From contig JAJEKV010000078.1 in NCBI GenBank assembly GCA_021234155.1, positions 1,490,001 through 1,554,000 of the forward strand: a stretch of 64,000 nucleotides of DNA. The letters are read 5' to 3'. Positions within the stretch are counted from its first letter, which is position 1; the number at the start of each line of letters is the position of its first letter. A model generated the notes under the pieces. The model worked only from the letters and a program-made list of their open reading frames with translations. It did no database searches and was not told the origin of the DNA. A program made the translations under genes and the position numbers. The DNA is from Isoetes taiwanensis (lineage: Eukaryota; Streptophyta; Lycopodiopsida; Isoetales; Isoetaceae). This document shows, one piece after another, positions 22,761 through 33,402 of this stretch.

Positions 22761-23304
22761 AAAAGAAAGGGAAAATGACTTGGATCGAAAAATCATGAAG
22801 GGAGTGTCAAGGTTCTAAACAGAGGAATTACAATTAGGGAACCTTCATCACGTAAAAGCTCTCCAAATTCTTCAAATTCTCTCCCCCCTCTACTGGGAAA
22901 GGGGAATGTTCCCACAAAATGTCCGAATTTCCCTGCTCGAATCTTTCCCAGTCGGGTTGAGCCTCGGATGGAGCCTCGGATGGAAGGAACCGGTGAGCTT
23001 TTAAGCAAATGGTAGGTGTCCTTAAAACAAGAGAAAAAATGAGGATTCCGGTGAGCTTTTCAAACAAATGACCTAGATCCCCCAGACCTTCTAGCATTAT
23101 TATGGATGAACAACATGATATAGGGATGATTGAGAGTGACTTCAATGAGGAAATTCTTCCTACTAATGACCTTGTCATGTCAACTCCTTCACAACCCGGT
23201 GTTGAAGAGTTCTTTACTCCACGGAGACAACCGGGAAAAGGAACAAAAAATGGTCCTCTTTAACTTGGATGGGCTGCCTCTAATACAAGAAACAAATCTT
23301 TATG

Positions 23305-26300
23305 AAGATTGTGTCTTTGGAATCTAAGAGGTATAAAGGGTCCTTTGAAAAGAAAAAGGGCTCTCATAGCAATTCAGGAAATGAAGGCAGATCTCATCTT
23401 ACTACAGGAACACAGACTTCCCCCTTTTGAATCTTCAAAATTGGGAGACTGGATATGTCCAGGCAGTGGCACTACATGGGCTGCAGCCAATGGCACTAAG
23501 GGTGGAATTTGTACAATCTGGAAAGGATTTTCTTCAGCTGGTTCATATGTGTCCCCCTTGGGCAGATGGTCTGCATTAGCTATCTCAATATCAAAGGTCA
23601 TTTGACTGGAATAATAAATGTCTATGCTTCCACAGAACCTCATGAAAGAGAAATGCAATGGAAGGATATGAATTTCTGGATAGATCAACAAAGCCATGTC
23701 CATAATTGGTCATTAGCGTGGAGATTTTAATAATACTCCCACAATGGGATCAAAAAGCTTGGAAAAAGATCAATATGACCAAGAATGAGAGAAGTGAATG
23801 GGAGAAATTGATTGGAAAATTTGTCTACCATTCCCCCTCCTCATCAGCCACATATTCTTGGAGTAATAAGAGAAAGGGTCCAGAAAGAACATTTTGTTTG
23901 TTAGATAGGTTCTACACTCTCTCAGTTGACCTGGATTTGTGGGACCAAGTTGTCATTAAGTCAGACTGTAGTAATTCTATCTCTGACCATTTTCCTCAAG
24001 TCATGGAGACTCTTGCCCTTTCTTCCCGAAAGCTACACAGTCATTACTCCCTTCAAATTCAATGTTCAATTGTTTGCAGTTCAACAATTTTGCTCTGGCA
24101 ACCGAGGGAGTATTATATATCCCTCCCCAAGATTGGAAATAGCGGATCTATGGACTGGGTTTGTCAGCGTAAACTTAAAACGTTGAAACATTGGATTAAA
24201 AATGGGGAAAGATTGGGCGTAAAAAGAAGAGGAAACAAAAGAATGAAATTTATATTGAAATGAAAAAGGTAAGAGAATCTCATTTTTTGGATAAAGATAA
24301 TCGGACCTTGCGGGATCTAGAAAGTCAACCGGAGATCAAAGTCAAACATGTGGAGGAAATGGAAGCTTCGGGTCTTTGGCAATCGAAGCAAATGTCGAAG
24401 ATATAAATTGTATGGATAAAAGTAGTTCCTCCTTCTTTTTCGGGGCTGCTAAGAGTCGGATCATCAATAATGGCATCATCTCGGTTCAAGATGATCAAGG
24501 GGAAACTATTCAAGGACAACCCGAGATACAAAGATTTTTGCTCATAGATATCGTGAATTATTTGATAAGCGACCAACATCTCAAACAGATATTGAGCAAT
24601 TCTTTAGCATGGTTGACTTGGATTCTGAGTCCTCAATTGTTAATAATGAAGCCCTTATGGCTATTCCACGTAGGAGGAGATTCTCTCAGATCTTGAATTC
24701 GATGGCTTCGAAAAAGTCCTGGATCTCGATGGCTTTCCCCGAAATTCTTTAGAGAATTTTGGGATATAATCTGCGTGATGATTTCACAACTTTTGTGCAA
24801 GGAGCCTGGGTGGCGTGAGATAGTTTACATCCCCGCAATCAATCTTTGGTCTAATTGCACCGGTCCCAAAGGTGGACCAACCTATGTCCTTTTACTCGAT
24901 TGGAGGCCAATCTCTTTGACCAACACCATTTATAAAGTTCTTGCAAAAATTCTAGCAAACGGGGTTAAGCCTACCCCCGGAAAGCCTCATTAGTCCCCTC
25001 ATGGCCGCTTTCCTTCACGGAAGGAGTATCCTTGACAATTTTATTGGAGCTTATGAAGGATTACATTGGAGTAATCTAACCAACTGAAATTGCATGCTCC
25101 CCTGGCCCGGATTTTAAAAGGGCATTTGATACTATTAATTGGGATTTTTGAGTAGGGCCATGGAGGTTTTGGGATTTTCTCAACAGTGATCAATCTGGTC
25201 CTTGCCTTCAACAAGGAGGCCAGATCTGCAGCCTTGATTAATGGCTGCCCCTCCTCTTTTCCCCAAGAAAGAGGAGTGAGGCAAAAGGGTGTCCTTTGGC
25301 TCCTTACCTCTTTTTAATAGTTGCTGAGATGGTGACCAGGGTTACTCTCAAGCTTCAACAGAATGGACAAATCCAAGGCCTCCAGATGCCAAATGAAGGT
25401 ATGCCTCTTTCTCTGATGCAATATGCTGATGATACTTTCATTTTTTTGGAGGATGATGGGAAAAGCATCTTTGCCTTTCTATCTGCCATGGAGACCTTTG
25501 GCAAAGCCTCGGAGTTTTTATTGAACAAAGCCAAATGTACCATCCTCTTGGATTCTAAGGAGGAAAAAATTGCTGACATAGTAATTCTTGGGAAAGGGAT
25601 GGCCACCAAACTGCTAGGTCTTCCTCTTGCACCAGACATGAGTTTGCATGGTCTTTGGTCTCCTATTACAAACAGGATTAAAAGAAAATTCATGATGTAT
25701 CCTGCCTCTCTTTCATTGGCAGGAAGGATTGAAATTGCCAACACAAGAATCACCAAAGACGCACATCTATTTTTCATCCGCAATTGTGGTGACAAAGCAA
25801 CTTATCAGGAAATTCAGACTGCCATTAGAAAGTTTATATGGCAAGGGGACTATAAAGTGGCTTGGCAGAATCTCACCACTCCCAAGGATTCTGGGGGCCT
25901 AGGATGCAAGGATCTGTTCAAACAGGCTCAGGGCTTTAGGCGCAAAATTGATCTGGCGTGCTTTATGGTCTCCTCATCTTTCTCCTGCCATGGCCTTTAT
26001 CAGGTACTGGGTTCAGCAAACTAAACCTGTGGGAAGCAATTCAATTCAACATCAGCTCCCAGATTCGGCCTTCTACCAGTTAACAGCTGGCCCCCATACA
26101 TCTTCTATCATGAGGAGGCTTTTAGAGGCCTGGAATGAAGTCTCCCATTGTTTTCATGCAGATAATCTCCATAAGGTTAGTTCCAAATTTCATTTCTTTT
26201 GGCATCACAATTTACTTCCCTCTGAGGCAGGATGCTTGGCTCTCAAACATCCGAGAAAATATAAAGAATGGAGTGATGCAGGTCTCAAAACTATAGCTGA

Positions 26301-27110
26301 TCTTAGATGTAATGGCAATTGGCTTACCTGGCATGAGCTGGTTGCAAGAATCAGTGATACACAGGTCAACAAAAAGATTTTCTATGACATCTCTAGTTCC
26401 TTCAAAGAATCCAGGAAGACTCAATGGATCCTATTTCATGGAGCTGTGAAGGAAAAAAGAGATACAGTGTGTCCAAGATCTACAAAATGATCATTCAACC
26501 TTCTGATCTTAAGGTCACTACAAAATGGGGTTGCACTCAGCATGAGGCAATCAAAATAATCATTGATGGATGGCAGGCACATTGTGCAAAAAAGATTCTT
26601 CTTTTTAGATGGCTTCTGTTGAATCAGAGTTTGTCCACTAATGAGAGAATATCAAAATATAAGGCTGCTCAGTCCAATATTTGCCCGTTAGGCTGCCAGC
26701 TTCCAGAATCCAACCTGCATGTCTTTCAGTGCCCGAGGCTTCTGCCCTTCTGGCTCTGGGCAAAAAATCTCTGTAAGTCCACTCCTGGTTCATCTTCACA
26801 AGAATTTTTTGACTTTCTAAGTTTCCCTAGTGCCTTCTGTGGTACTTTGAGAACTCTGGCCCTATGGTCTATTTGGAAGCACAGAAACAGAATCGTTCAT
26901 GATCACAAAACATTTAATCTCAATTGGATTAAAGCCTGCTTTCAGTCCCTGCTGGTTGAGACAGCTATAGCACATAGAAGAAGCAAGGGCTCAGCATATG
27001 ACAGAAATTGGGATTCTTTAGGGAATTACCATGGTTTTTATGCTTTCTTCAAACTTACTATTTCTGATGCTGATGTTGACATTGACAGATTTTGTGACCG
27101 AGCATTATGA
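23305..27110 (+). pseudogene. LINE ORF2 (APE endonuclease-RT-zinc-binding domain)
   Basis: Starts with a CLWNLRGIKGPLKRKRALIA endonuclease N-terminus at 23309, with LLQEHRLPP following; LNVYAST-type sequence (IINVYASTEP) is near 23610. RT motifs: DWRPISLTNTIYKVLAKIL (about 24898-24954), FKRAFDTINWDF (about 25113), and the catalytic LMQYADDTFIFLEDD (about 25413-25457) in an open frame 25296-26024. The C-terminus (26424-27110) is a zf-RVT domain with KILLFRWLLLNQSLSTNERI and CPLGCQLPESNLHVFQCPR. Frameshifts and stops in the middle make this copy non-autonomous as read. Confidence 0.85.
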
Positions 27111-27111
27111 T

Positions 27112-27438
27112 ATGGTTATCTCCCCCTCTCGTGGAAGATATGATCCTAAACCGGCTTTTGAGCAGTGGACGAGGGAGGTAATTAAGGCCAAGATGATTCA
27201 CCTGAAGCAGCACATTTTGGCTCAGACAGCCTTGGGAGTCATTCTCGATGATGAAGATCTTTGGTGGTGGAATGATTTGAAGATTTACTTTGCTGCAAAA
27301 TGGGAGGAGCACTTTGACATCACCTCTGAAATCATGCTGCAGTTCATGGTCCACACCCCTTTGGATCTTGATGAGCTTGAGACAATATTCCATATTGTCC
27401 AGGTTGATCCATTGGAGTTTGTTTTGGGCTATGAGTAG
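27112..27438 (+). CDS. Possible small third ORF at the LINE 3' end
   Basis: An uninterrupted 108-codon frame begins at an ATG one base after the ORF2 stop (TGATATG), which would allow re-initiation. It contains YDPKPAFEQWTREVIKAKM, ILDDEDLWWWNDLKIYFAAK and a Leu/Asp-rich end VHTPLDLDELETIF. No domain recognised. It could instead be the ORF2 C-terminus after a frameshift. It ends about 220 bases before the poly-A. Confidence 0.5.
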   Translation: MVISPSRGRYDPKPAFEQWTREVIKAKMIHLKQHILAQTALGVILDDEDLWWWNDLKIYFAAKWEEHFDITSEIMLQFMVHTPLDLDELETIFHIVQVDPLEFVLGYE

Positions 27439-27687
27439 AAACTTCCAGTTCTCTTTTCTGTCTTGAACTATTACAGACATCTGATCTGATCTGATCTTTT
27501 TTGTCTAGCTGGTACAGCAAATTTTGAATATCTAGCTGTGCTATGCCTTTTTCAGTCCCTTCTTGGGACAAGTAAGCATTGCAAAGGTTTCTCCTTTTGC
27601 AATTGCTGTACATATTCATGTAACCTCTTTTGCATGTAATATCAACCTGCCTTAACCTCAAAAAAAAAAAAAAAACTTTCCGACATG

Positions 27688-28970
27688 TATTCCCCCCTCG
27701 ATCGGACCTAACACACTTGATCCTTTTCCCTGTCTCACATTCGACCTCTGTTGCAAATATTTTAAATGCCTCAAATGCTTGATCTTTTGTCCTTAAGCAA
27801 TATAATTTTGTTTTCCTGCTATAATCATCAACAAAGGTTATAAAGTACCTCTTTCCAGTTATCCCTCTTATGTTTAATGGACCACAGAGGTCTGTATGGA
27901 TTAATCCCAGAATTTCATTTGCTTTCCCCTTTGCCTTTGAAAAAGGTAACCTTGAGTGTTTTCCAAGCATACAACCCCTACACATGTAATTTTCTGTTTT
28001 CTTGTCATCTGCCTCAATTAAACCTTGCTTTATCATAAATTCAAGATTTTTCATGTTTGTGTCCAAGCCTTTCATGCCATGTCGTCATGCTTGGATATTG
28101 TGTCAGATTTATACTTTCTATATGTCGAGCATTTATTCCAAAAAGATTGCCAACTCTTCTTCCAAGAAACTTCAATTCATTTCCATCAAAAATCTTACCA
28201 TGAGTTCTTTCAAATACTACCTTCAATCCCATGTCAACTAGCTGGAAAATAGAAATTAAATTTCTACCCAAGGTAGGAGCACACAAAACATTTTGCAAAT
28301 TCACTATTCTGTCATTCAGATAAAAAAGTTCCAACATTCCAACATCTTCAATTCTTTGTAGATCTCCATTTCCAACCTGTATGTGTCCACCTAGACTCCC
28401 TTTCTTTTCTTTCAAGATTTTTGGGATGCATGCAATGGATCTTTCTGCTCCACTATCTAAAATCAGAAAATCATTGTCAACAATTTTGTCATTAGTAGCA
28501 ATTAAAGCTTTGTGCTCTCTTACCTCATCATCTTCACCATCAGGATCCTCTTCAAGTATAACCTCTTCTGCCACATTTGCCTCAGAGTTGGCACCTTTCC
28601 TAAATCTGCCCCTTCCTCTTCCCCTTGCAGCTGAACTTCCTCTAGTTCCCTTATCCTTTTCTCTTGAGGATACCTTTGGAGATGACCAGTTTGATGCAAA
28701 ATGTCCTCTACCCCCACAATTGTAACAATTTATTTCCCTTGTTATTGGGGGACAATCTACTTTCAAGTGTCCATATTGATTCCAATTATAACAAGGCCCA
28801 AGTTTCCCTCTTCTCTTGTTTTCATCCTTTGCTTTACCTTTTGCAAACAGGACTTGAGAAGTTTCTTCATCTTCCATTACTCTGTTTTGTTCAATCTCTG
28901 TTTTTAACATCCTTTCAGCCTCCATTCTAGTTTTTGCCAAAGTTCTGATAAAAATAGCTATATTTTCCAT
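27688..28970 (-). pseudogene. gag-pol: Copia nucleocapsid, protease and integrase N-terminal part
   Basis: From 28970 down: CYNWNQYGHLKVDC (a knuckle missing its second Cys) and CYNCGGRGHFASNW (CCH, last Cys lost), then a Gly/Arg-rich linker. The protease active site is DFLILDSGAERSIA (about 28440-28480). The integrase zinc-binding region follows, with TTWHERLGHK near 28050 and then CMLGKHSRLPFSKAKGK (about 27925-27975), LIHTDLCGP, and VRSDRGG (27690-27710) at the LINE boundary. A frame change near 28060 joins protease to integrase. Confidence 0.86.
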
Positions 28971-29024
28971 GCTGGTTACTGCTCTTGAAATTGCTAGAAC
29001 TTGTTGTTGTTGAGTATAGAATAC

Positions 29025-29517
29025 TCATGCTCCTTCCAAATCAGCAATAATATTGTCAAAGTTTTGAAAAAAATCATGAATATTGTCCTTGTCATAAAAC
29101 CTCAATCTCCTCAACTCATTCTCTAGCACGTCTATTTGTGAGGATGTCTTTTCCTCATAATTCAGAAGCATATAGCTCCACATCTCACTAGGGTGCATGC
29201 CTCTTATTTTCAACACAATGCTCGAATTTACCTTGCTCATAATTATTCCTTGAGCTTCTCTTATTTTGGCAATCTCACCAGTTCCATCTCCTCTTGCATA
29301 TATAATTTCTGCTGCCTCAGTAGCATCTCCTCCATTTACAGAGCTCAAACTTCCCTCAGCAGCAACTCCAGAGGTTCTGCTTGTTCTTACTCCTTTATCA
29401 CCAGGCTCTATAATTTCCCACAAGCCCTCAACCTGATCTTTTCCTTCCAAATTCGGAAGCCAGAATCTCCTTTAAAAACATCAATTGCATTGAACAGACC
29501 TGCACCAAATCTGCTTG
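29025..29517 (-). pseudogene. gag: Copia gag N-terminal part
   Basis: Begins just after the primer site with a segment including FKGDSGFRIWKEKIR (about 29440-29490) and continues with KVNSSIVLKIRGMHPSEMWS (about 29180-29235), DVLENELRRLRFYDKDNIHD and FFQNFDNIIADLE, the UBN2-type gag of copia elements. A stop after DLEGA at about 29025 separates it from the nucleocapsid part. Confidence 0.82.
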
Positions 29518-29519
29518 CC

Positions 29520-29531
29520 GCTCTGATACCA
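29520..29531 (-). promoter_or_regulatory. Copia primer-binding site (tRNA-iMet)
   Basis: On the minus strand TGGTATCAGAGC, the standard plant copia complement to the initiator tRNA-Met 3' end, one base after the LTR. Confidence 0.93.
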
Positions 29532-29532
29532 A

Positions 29533-30241
29533 TGTAAGTAATTTAGATTTAAAAGCAAACTTGCTAACACTTACAAAACTCACAAAATTTGTAGCTCTTA
29601 AAATCCAAATCTTGTGTATTCAAAAATCAACACAATGATTTCACTAGCAAATCTCACAATGAGAATTTATCAAGCAATTTAATAAGCCATTAACAAACCA
29701 TTGACTTAAGTAAATATGCTTCATTGTTCATTCATATCTAACCATGCTAACCACTGTAGCAAACCTTATCAAAACACTGTAGCAATGAAATATTGAAAAA
29801 CTCGAACCCTTTTGTATTCAACCTTCAGACGAGTTTTTCCCAAAGAATTCAATCCCAATCACTTGCTCGAACATCGATCTATCTTACATCTTGTTTTATT
29901 TACACAGTCCGGCAGCAATGCCGGACCGTTAGGATGTTTCCTGATCACCTCAAAGTCTATGGCAATTCTGTATTGGACCGAGCCATTTTGAACTAAAAAT
30001 GGCTCCATGCATCTCGACGGCATCTGGAATATTCTGCTGCCAAATTTCAATGGTTTACAACCATTATTCCATTGTTTACTTTTAACCATTGTAACTTAGG
30101 TTAAGCATTCATCATGAGAATACTCTTATTTACCTAGGTCGGACTCCAACCTAGATGTAACATCAACTGTCTCCTTTCATAGTAATTTAATCATCCTCAG
30201 ATGTAAATTTTAATATGTAAATTGTGATGTGAACTCCAACA
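29533..30241 (-). mobile_element. Copia 5' LTR
   Basis: On the minus strand it starts TGTTGGAGTTCAC and ends ATTACTTACA, TG...CA, 709 bp, with the primer site directly after it. A small palindrome CCGGCAGCAATGCCGG lies at about 29910. The flanking base run TACTG (30242-30246) would be one side of the 5-bp target duplication; the other side is outside the window. Confidence 0.88.
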
Positions 30242-30245
30242 TACT

Positions 30246-30310
30246 GGAGTAGCTAACTGGTAAGCTCTGCTAATGGACTGGCCAAGCAGTGGTTGGATCC
30301 ACTGCCATCA
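30246..30310 (+). ncRNA. tRNA-like / SINE-head remnant
   Basis: TAGCTAACTGG (30250-30260) resembles an A box and GGTTGGATCC (30291-30300) a B box, about 30 bases apart. The B box sits in a perfect stem-loop (GCAGTGG, TTGGAT, CCACTGC, 30286-30305) like a T arm with a 6-base loop. No intact tRNA can be folded by eye. It lies immediately beside the copia insertion site. It may be a SINE head or a tRNA pseudogene. Confidence 0.4.
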
Positions 30311-31493
30311 CGAATTGCTTATTGAACAAAAGACTGGCATAGACAATAGAATTGGCTACACAAATGCAAATAGCACGGCTTATTAGGAACAATAGATGGC
30401 GAAAAAAAAAAGCGTCCACCTATAGCCAGGCATGAAATCGGACCTACAAAGAAAATGGTGCAGGCATGAAAAATATTGAGAACTTGCATAGTGGTCAACA
30501 TGGAAAGCAAAGGAATATGCATAAGAAACCATGATAAAGCAATCCAGCAAAGCCTTTTGATGCACGGAAGAAAGCACCGACTGAGTACCGAGGTGACTGA
30601 ACCAAATTCTGGATTAAAACCTTCTAGACTAACAAGCTAACCTGCAACTTGGCATTCCAGAATCAATCGATCCCCTAAGAAAACCGCAGCTTCGACCATC
30701 GAAACAGTTCATGATGCCGGAACAAAAGTTTGACTCCAATCCCGTCCAAATCTCTTAAGAACCCCACTTGCTTTGCAAAAACACTGGAGTGGTGGTTGAT
30801 GAAACAGGTAATGGAAGCGTGTATCAACCCTAAGTCTCAAAGATCAAATTGCTTGTTAGCAGAAGAAGGAAACCACAATCCGGAAATGTACAGAGGACAT
30901 TATGACGCTATAAAAGAGTAAGAGCTTAAGCGCAAATAGACAATTGACCAAAGGGGAGAGACTATTAGATGGCTGATAGGAGAACCATGACACGATGGAT
31001 AAATATAGTGCAGAGGACCTTTCAACTAGCCTCAAGAAGCAGATTTATCTGCTTATCTTGAAACGCAGATAAATCATACACGGTCCAAGGCGAAGGTAAG
31101 GTTATGGCCAAGGAGAGGGAGAAGAAGGATGAGAGCTCAACGTTAGAGTAGAATGCTTGAGGTTGGTGATATGGCTAGCGAGAACGAAGGTTCCAAAAAT
31201 GAAATATCTTGACAAGGTTGCAATAAGAATGTAAAAAACATCAATGACAAGGATGGTGTCAATAGATCATGTCTGTGATAAATCAAGAGATTGTATAATG
31301 CAATAAAAGATGTGTCGAGTCCAAAAAATAAATAAAGAACCCAACCTAACAAGGGCATGCCAATCAATTCGATCAATATAAAAGGAATTGTGAACAAAAA
31401 GATGAGGAACGCAAAAGCATAATGAGGTATCAATGGTCATGAAATTAATTTTCGGAGAAATGAGAACTATAGAGAATGAGTCCAGAAAAGACA
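30311..31493. other. Intergenic sequence
   Basis: Mostly AT-rich with short ORFs only. A small gag-like phrase (NPEMYRGHYDAIKE, about 30880-30922) resembles the chromovirus gag at 4390 but is too short to call. Otherwise I see nothing. Confidence 0.4.
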
Positions 31494-31670
31494 ACGTAAA
31501 AGGAGAATGTAGCCAACATAAAACCCATGTCACAAAAACTCAATGGAATGCCAATGCAAATATGTCATAACCAGAAAATGAGAACGCAAAACGAGAATGT
31601 ATCCAATATAGAACCCATGTCGCAAAATGCAATGGGGTGCCAAATGCAAATATGTCATAACTAGAAAAAG
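31494..31670. repeat. Tandem duplication, 90-bp unit
   Basis: Two neighbouring copies of a unit containing GAGAATGTA.CCAA.ATA.A, then CCCATGTC.CAAAA and GCAAATATGTCATAAC.AG, starting at 31494 and 31584, about 85 percent alike by eye. Confidence 0.75.
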
Positions 31671-32330
31671 GTGAAATGATATATGATTATGAGGCAAGAC
31701 TACCTCCTGGAAAGCCTAAAACCGTAAAAAACGATGACAGTAAAATTATGTAAACTAAATTTTGCCAAATAAACAACTTTATGACACAAAATGCAATGCA
31801 ATGCATTTGAAAAGCAATGTGAAACTGGGACATAAAAAGAAGCAATAGTTTTGAAATAAGACGTGATAAGGAGAATTGATAACATGCCAAAACCTATGAA
31901 TAGATACCCCAATATAAAACGTACTTACTAGAACGAGAGACGAGGTTGAGGCAGAGGCAGCAGACATGGGAGCACAAAGTCAAGAGGAATGTTAAGAATT
32001 CTTGAATATAAGCCCGAAGACGAAGAGAATGACAAGACAAGGTTGAGTTAGATTCATGTGATGGGAAATATCTGCCCAGATATGACCAAATATAGGCACA
32101 CTAAACAAATGAAATAAGCAGCAGTTATAGGGTCCTCGCACGCTATGGGTGGCATAAATGACGCCATTTTTAGCCCTAAATAATAGCGCTAATTACGGGG
32201 GTTTAACTGAATTTTTAAATTTTATTTTAGCACTAAATCCCGCCCATGGGATCCTAAACCGTCGAACCTTTCCCCCTTTCCTACTTTCTTGGAGTTTCTT
32301 GGATCGGATTCAGAAACATAGTCGCTTCCC
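31671..32330. other. Intergenic sequence, possible gene upstream region
   Basis: AT-rich, no convincing ORF. It lies upstream of the RING-H2 gene and could hold its distal promoter, but I see no clear element. Confidence 0.3.
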
Positions 32331-32650
32331 CATCGAGATCCCCATACATTGCTTGGTTAACTGACCGGATCAAATTGTTGTGACTTTACTACTCCCACAG
32401 CAGTAATTATTGAAATCCGTTATCTGTACCATTATAAACAATTGCCAGTCATTAGATTCAACAAAATCCCCAATCGAGATCCCATTTCCCTCGCTTGGTT
32501 AACGCCGAGTAAATTGTTGTGGACTGTCTTTGCTTCCACGCGATAATTATCGAATTCGGTTATTTGTACCATTCTAAACAATCGATTGCCGACAATCGAG
32601 ATCCCATTACCCCTTTGTTTGTAAAGAGCTCGGATCAAATTGCTCATCCC
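32331..32650. repeat. Imperfect tandem triplication upstream of the RING gene
   Basis: Units start at 32331, 32471 and 32593 with C(A)ATCGAGATCCC, followed by CTTGGTTAAC, AAATTGTTGTG, TAATTAT.GAA and TTTGTACCATT.TAAACAA; the third unit is partial. Period 122-140 bp. It may lie in the promoter or 5' leader of the gene at 33403. Confidence 0.7.
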
Positions 32651-33402
32651 AACAATTTCCCGGACTCAAGAAAAGTTGTTTTAGTGGTAAGCATCTAATC
32701 TTTGTTGACAAATCTTTGGGAATGGTAAATAATGTGGAAATGGTTTCATTCTATTATATTTCATGCTTCTATATTGAAGACAAAGGTTAATGTAGCGGTG
32801 TGGAGGATTGCATTCCGGTGTGGAGAATTTTTTGGGCTTAGTATAAAAGCGGAAAGTATAGCTTAGTAATGTTTGGTCGCAAGTTCAAGTAAGTTGATGC
32901 TAACGAAGTTTAGCATTTGGTACTATGTTTGCAGACAATCGGTTAGCAAATTATGCCAACAAAGTTATATTGGTACTATGTTTTGTGAGCAAGACTTGCT
33001 AGTTAGTATGTCTTTGTAATGCGAAGTTACTTAGTGATTTAGGTGCTATGTTTAGTAGCGAGGTTACATTAAGAACGCCAATTTTGTGCTACACTTGCGG
33101 GCTCAAATTGTTATTAGTGGCGGTGCTAAGAAGATGAAGTTCAAGCTAAGTTAGAAAGAGTTAGTTTTGCTATTTAGCATGACATGCTAAGCATTTGCTA
33201 TTTTGCAGACAGTAGACCCAAGGTAATTGGTGTTTATGACAATTAGTAATTATTTGGAAAAAGTAGCAGTTCATTTTGCTAAGCTCTTAGAGTTAGTACT
33301 ATTCAGGATACTTAGTGCTATGATTTGGATTGGTTTAGTTTTTTGTAGACACAATGAAGAACTTCCAGTGATATATAATTTCAAAGCTGGCGCAGGGATA
33401 GA
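32651..33402 (+). other. Candidate 5' leader and introns of the RING gene
   Basis: Intron-like signals: TTTTAGTG|GTAAGC near 32690, TTTTGCAG near 33207 followed by a short stretch and GTAATT, and TTTTTTGTAG near 33348. This suggests non-coding 5' exons but cannot be proved without transcripts. Confidence 0.35.

Larger units (their letters stand above)
21174..27675 (+). mobile_element. L1 LINE inserted in the copia integrase
   Basis: Bounded by CTTTCCTGACATG (21161-21173) on the left and CTTTCCGACATG (27676-27687) on the right, a 12-13 bp target-site duplication differing by one base. A poly-A tail ends it at 27675. The two halves of the copia integrase join in frame across it. The 6.5 kb length fits a near full-length L1 with ORF1 (DUF4283-like), ORF2 (endonuclease, RT, zf-RVT) and a possible extra 3' ORF. 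Confidence 0.92.
19590..30241 (-). mobile_element. Ty1/copia element, interrupted and 3'-truncated
   Basis: Minus-strand element with 5' LTR (29533-30241), primer site, gag, zinc knuckles, protease, integrase and RT in copia order (INT before RT). It is split by an L1 LINE at 21174-27675 and cut in RT at 19590 by the chromovirus LTR. RNase H and the 3' LTR are missing from the window and would lie beyond the chromovirus insertion. Outside the insertions the reading frames are long, so it is relatively young. Confidence 0.88.

Noticed and set aside
30730-30921. Gag-like phrase NPEMYRGHYDAIKE as a gag fragment
   Set aside because: Only about 14 residues resemble the chromovirus gag; too little to call an element.
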